This document shows positions 63,746 to 64,000 of a stretch of DNA of 64,000 nucleotides, piece by piece; the stretch's first letter is position 1, and every line of letters starts with the position of its first letter. Below the pieces are notes generated by a model. That model searched no databases. It was given only the letters and a program-made list of their open reading frames with translations, and was not told the origin of the DNA. The DNA is taken from positions 78,085 through 142,084 of the forward strand of contig JAGAKH010000002.1 of NCBI GenBank assembly GCA_017625725.1, written 5' to 3'. Made by a program: the position numbers and the translations under genes. This DNA is from Bacteroidales bacterium. Lineage in GTDB: Bacteria > Bacteroidota > Bacteroidia > Bacteroidales > UBA932.

Positions 63746-63771
63746 TTATAATAATCAATGAATTTTGTCTT

Positions 63772-64000
63772 ATGGGCTATACGATAGCTGTCATCAGAAG
63801 GAAAGATGCCAAGAAGATGCTGGAGTGCAAGGATGCGAATGCGGTGATTCCTGTTGATAAGTGTACATACGATAAGGGTGTTCTGCAAAATCCTCTTGAT
63901 AAAATCTATGCTGTTCTAAGTGAAGCGTTCCCTCCGTTGAATGGACCGGAGGCTCCATCTGATGATGTTGCGGATGAATGTGTGGAATACAGTTTTCTTC
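63772..64000 (+). CDS. Hypothetical protein, N-terminal part (cut by window edge)
   Basis: An ATG at 63772 opens a frame that stays open to the end of the window (76 visible residues, beginning MGYTIAVIRRKDAKKMLECK). No signal peptide or membrane segment is visible and I recognise no family. A -7-like box lies at the right distance upstream, and codon use resembles the neighbouring core genes (CTG, GTT, AAG rich), which supports a real gene. Confidence 0.6.
   Translation, partial: MGYTIAVIRRKDAKKMLECKDANAVIPVDKCTYDKGVLQNPLDKIYAVLSEAFPPLNGPEAPSDDVADECVEYSFL

Noticed and set aside
63673-63888. Minus-strand frame opposite the partial gene at the right edge
   Set aside because: The plus-strand frame runs open to the window end with core-like codon use and a -7 box. 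The minus-strand frame has neither.

Overview
This is a chromosomal stretch from a member of the Bacteroidota, most likely the order Bacteroidales. The evidence is the repeated promoter pattern TTG/TTTG-N19-20-TAnnTTTG, the absence of Shine-Dalgarno boxes, and families almost confined to this phylum: Porin_10-type putative porin, DUF3078, DUF6029, BT_3928-like DoxX protein, Omp28-like lipoprotein, DUF4922-SpoIID fusion, CCDC81-like HU protein, AsnA, and a kinase-RapZ fusion. Genus cannot be read from the sequence. Most of the window is ordinary core genome. The only mobile-looking part is the right edge (about 62.4-63.7 kb).

Layout. 0-4.6 kb: end of an FtsX-type permease, an MltF-like lytic transglycosylase and a large putative porin. 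4.6-12.4 kb: nicotinate phosphoribosyltransferase, a sugar kinase-RapZ fusion coupled to a MurU-like uridylyltransferase, YccF, a CPBP protease, a sugar nucleotidyltransferase, a DivIC/FtsB-like protein and purB. 12.4-24.5 kb: three lipoproteins (one Omp28-like with CxxC), a DoxX/MauE-like membrane protein, tmk, folP, a TlpA thioredoxin and a DUF6029 barrel. 24.8-29.4 kb: rimP-nusA-infB on the minus strand with a hairpin in its leader. 29.5-33.1 kb: lpxD-lpxC-lpxA-wbqC-like, with LpxC not fused to FabZ and a perfect 14-bp palindrome inside the wbqC-like gene. 33.1-36 kb: an OmpP1/FadL-like barrel and a His/Trp/Tyr-rich, Ser-repeat lipoprotein. 36-42 kb: proS, DUF3078, tilS, sppA. 42.2-45.3 kb: a probable metal-uptake cassette (Cys-rich small protein, TonB-dependent receptor, secreted HMA protein). 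45.3-49.4 kb: LolC-like permease, rbfA, tyrS, M48 lipoprotein protease and tRNA-Asn. 49.7-59.3 kb: a long plus-strand run with an HU-like membrane protein, acyl-ACP thioesterase, Nudix, glycosyltransferase, DUF4922-SpoIID fusion, AmpG-like transporter, serpin and NamZ-like muramidase. 59.2-62.4 kb: murI, asnA and prfB. 62.4-64 kb: palindromic repeats, a Bro-N antirepressor-like gene, and the start of an unknown gene.

How the genes fit together. Peptidoglycan turnover recurs across the window: MltF, NamZ, the SpoIID-type domain, the AmpG-like permease, the AmgK/MurU-like pair and MurI could together cut, import, recycle and rebuild wall sugars. A second theme is the envelope: lipid A synthesis, porins, surface lipoproteins and metal import. 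No CRISPR array, insertion sequence, rRNA or complete prophage is visible.
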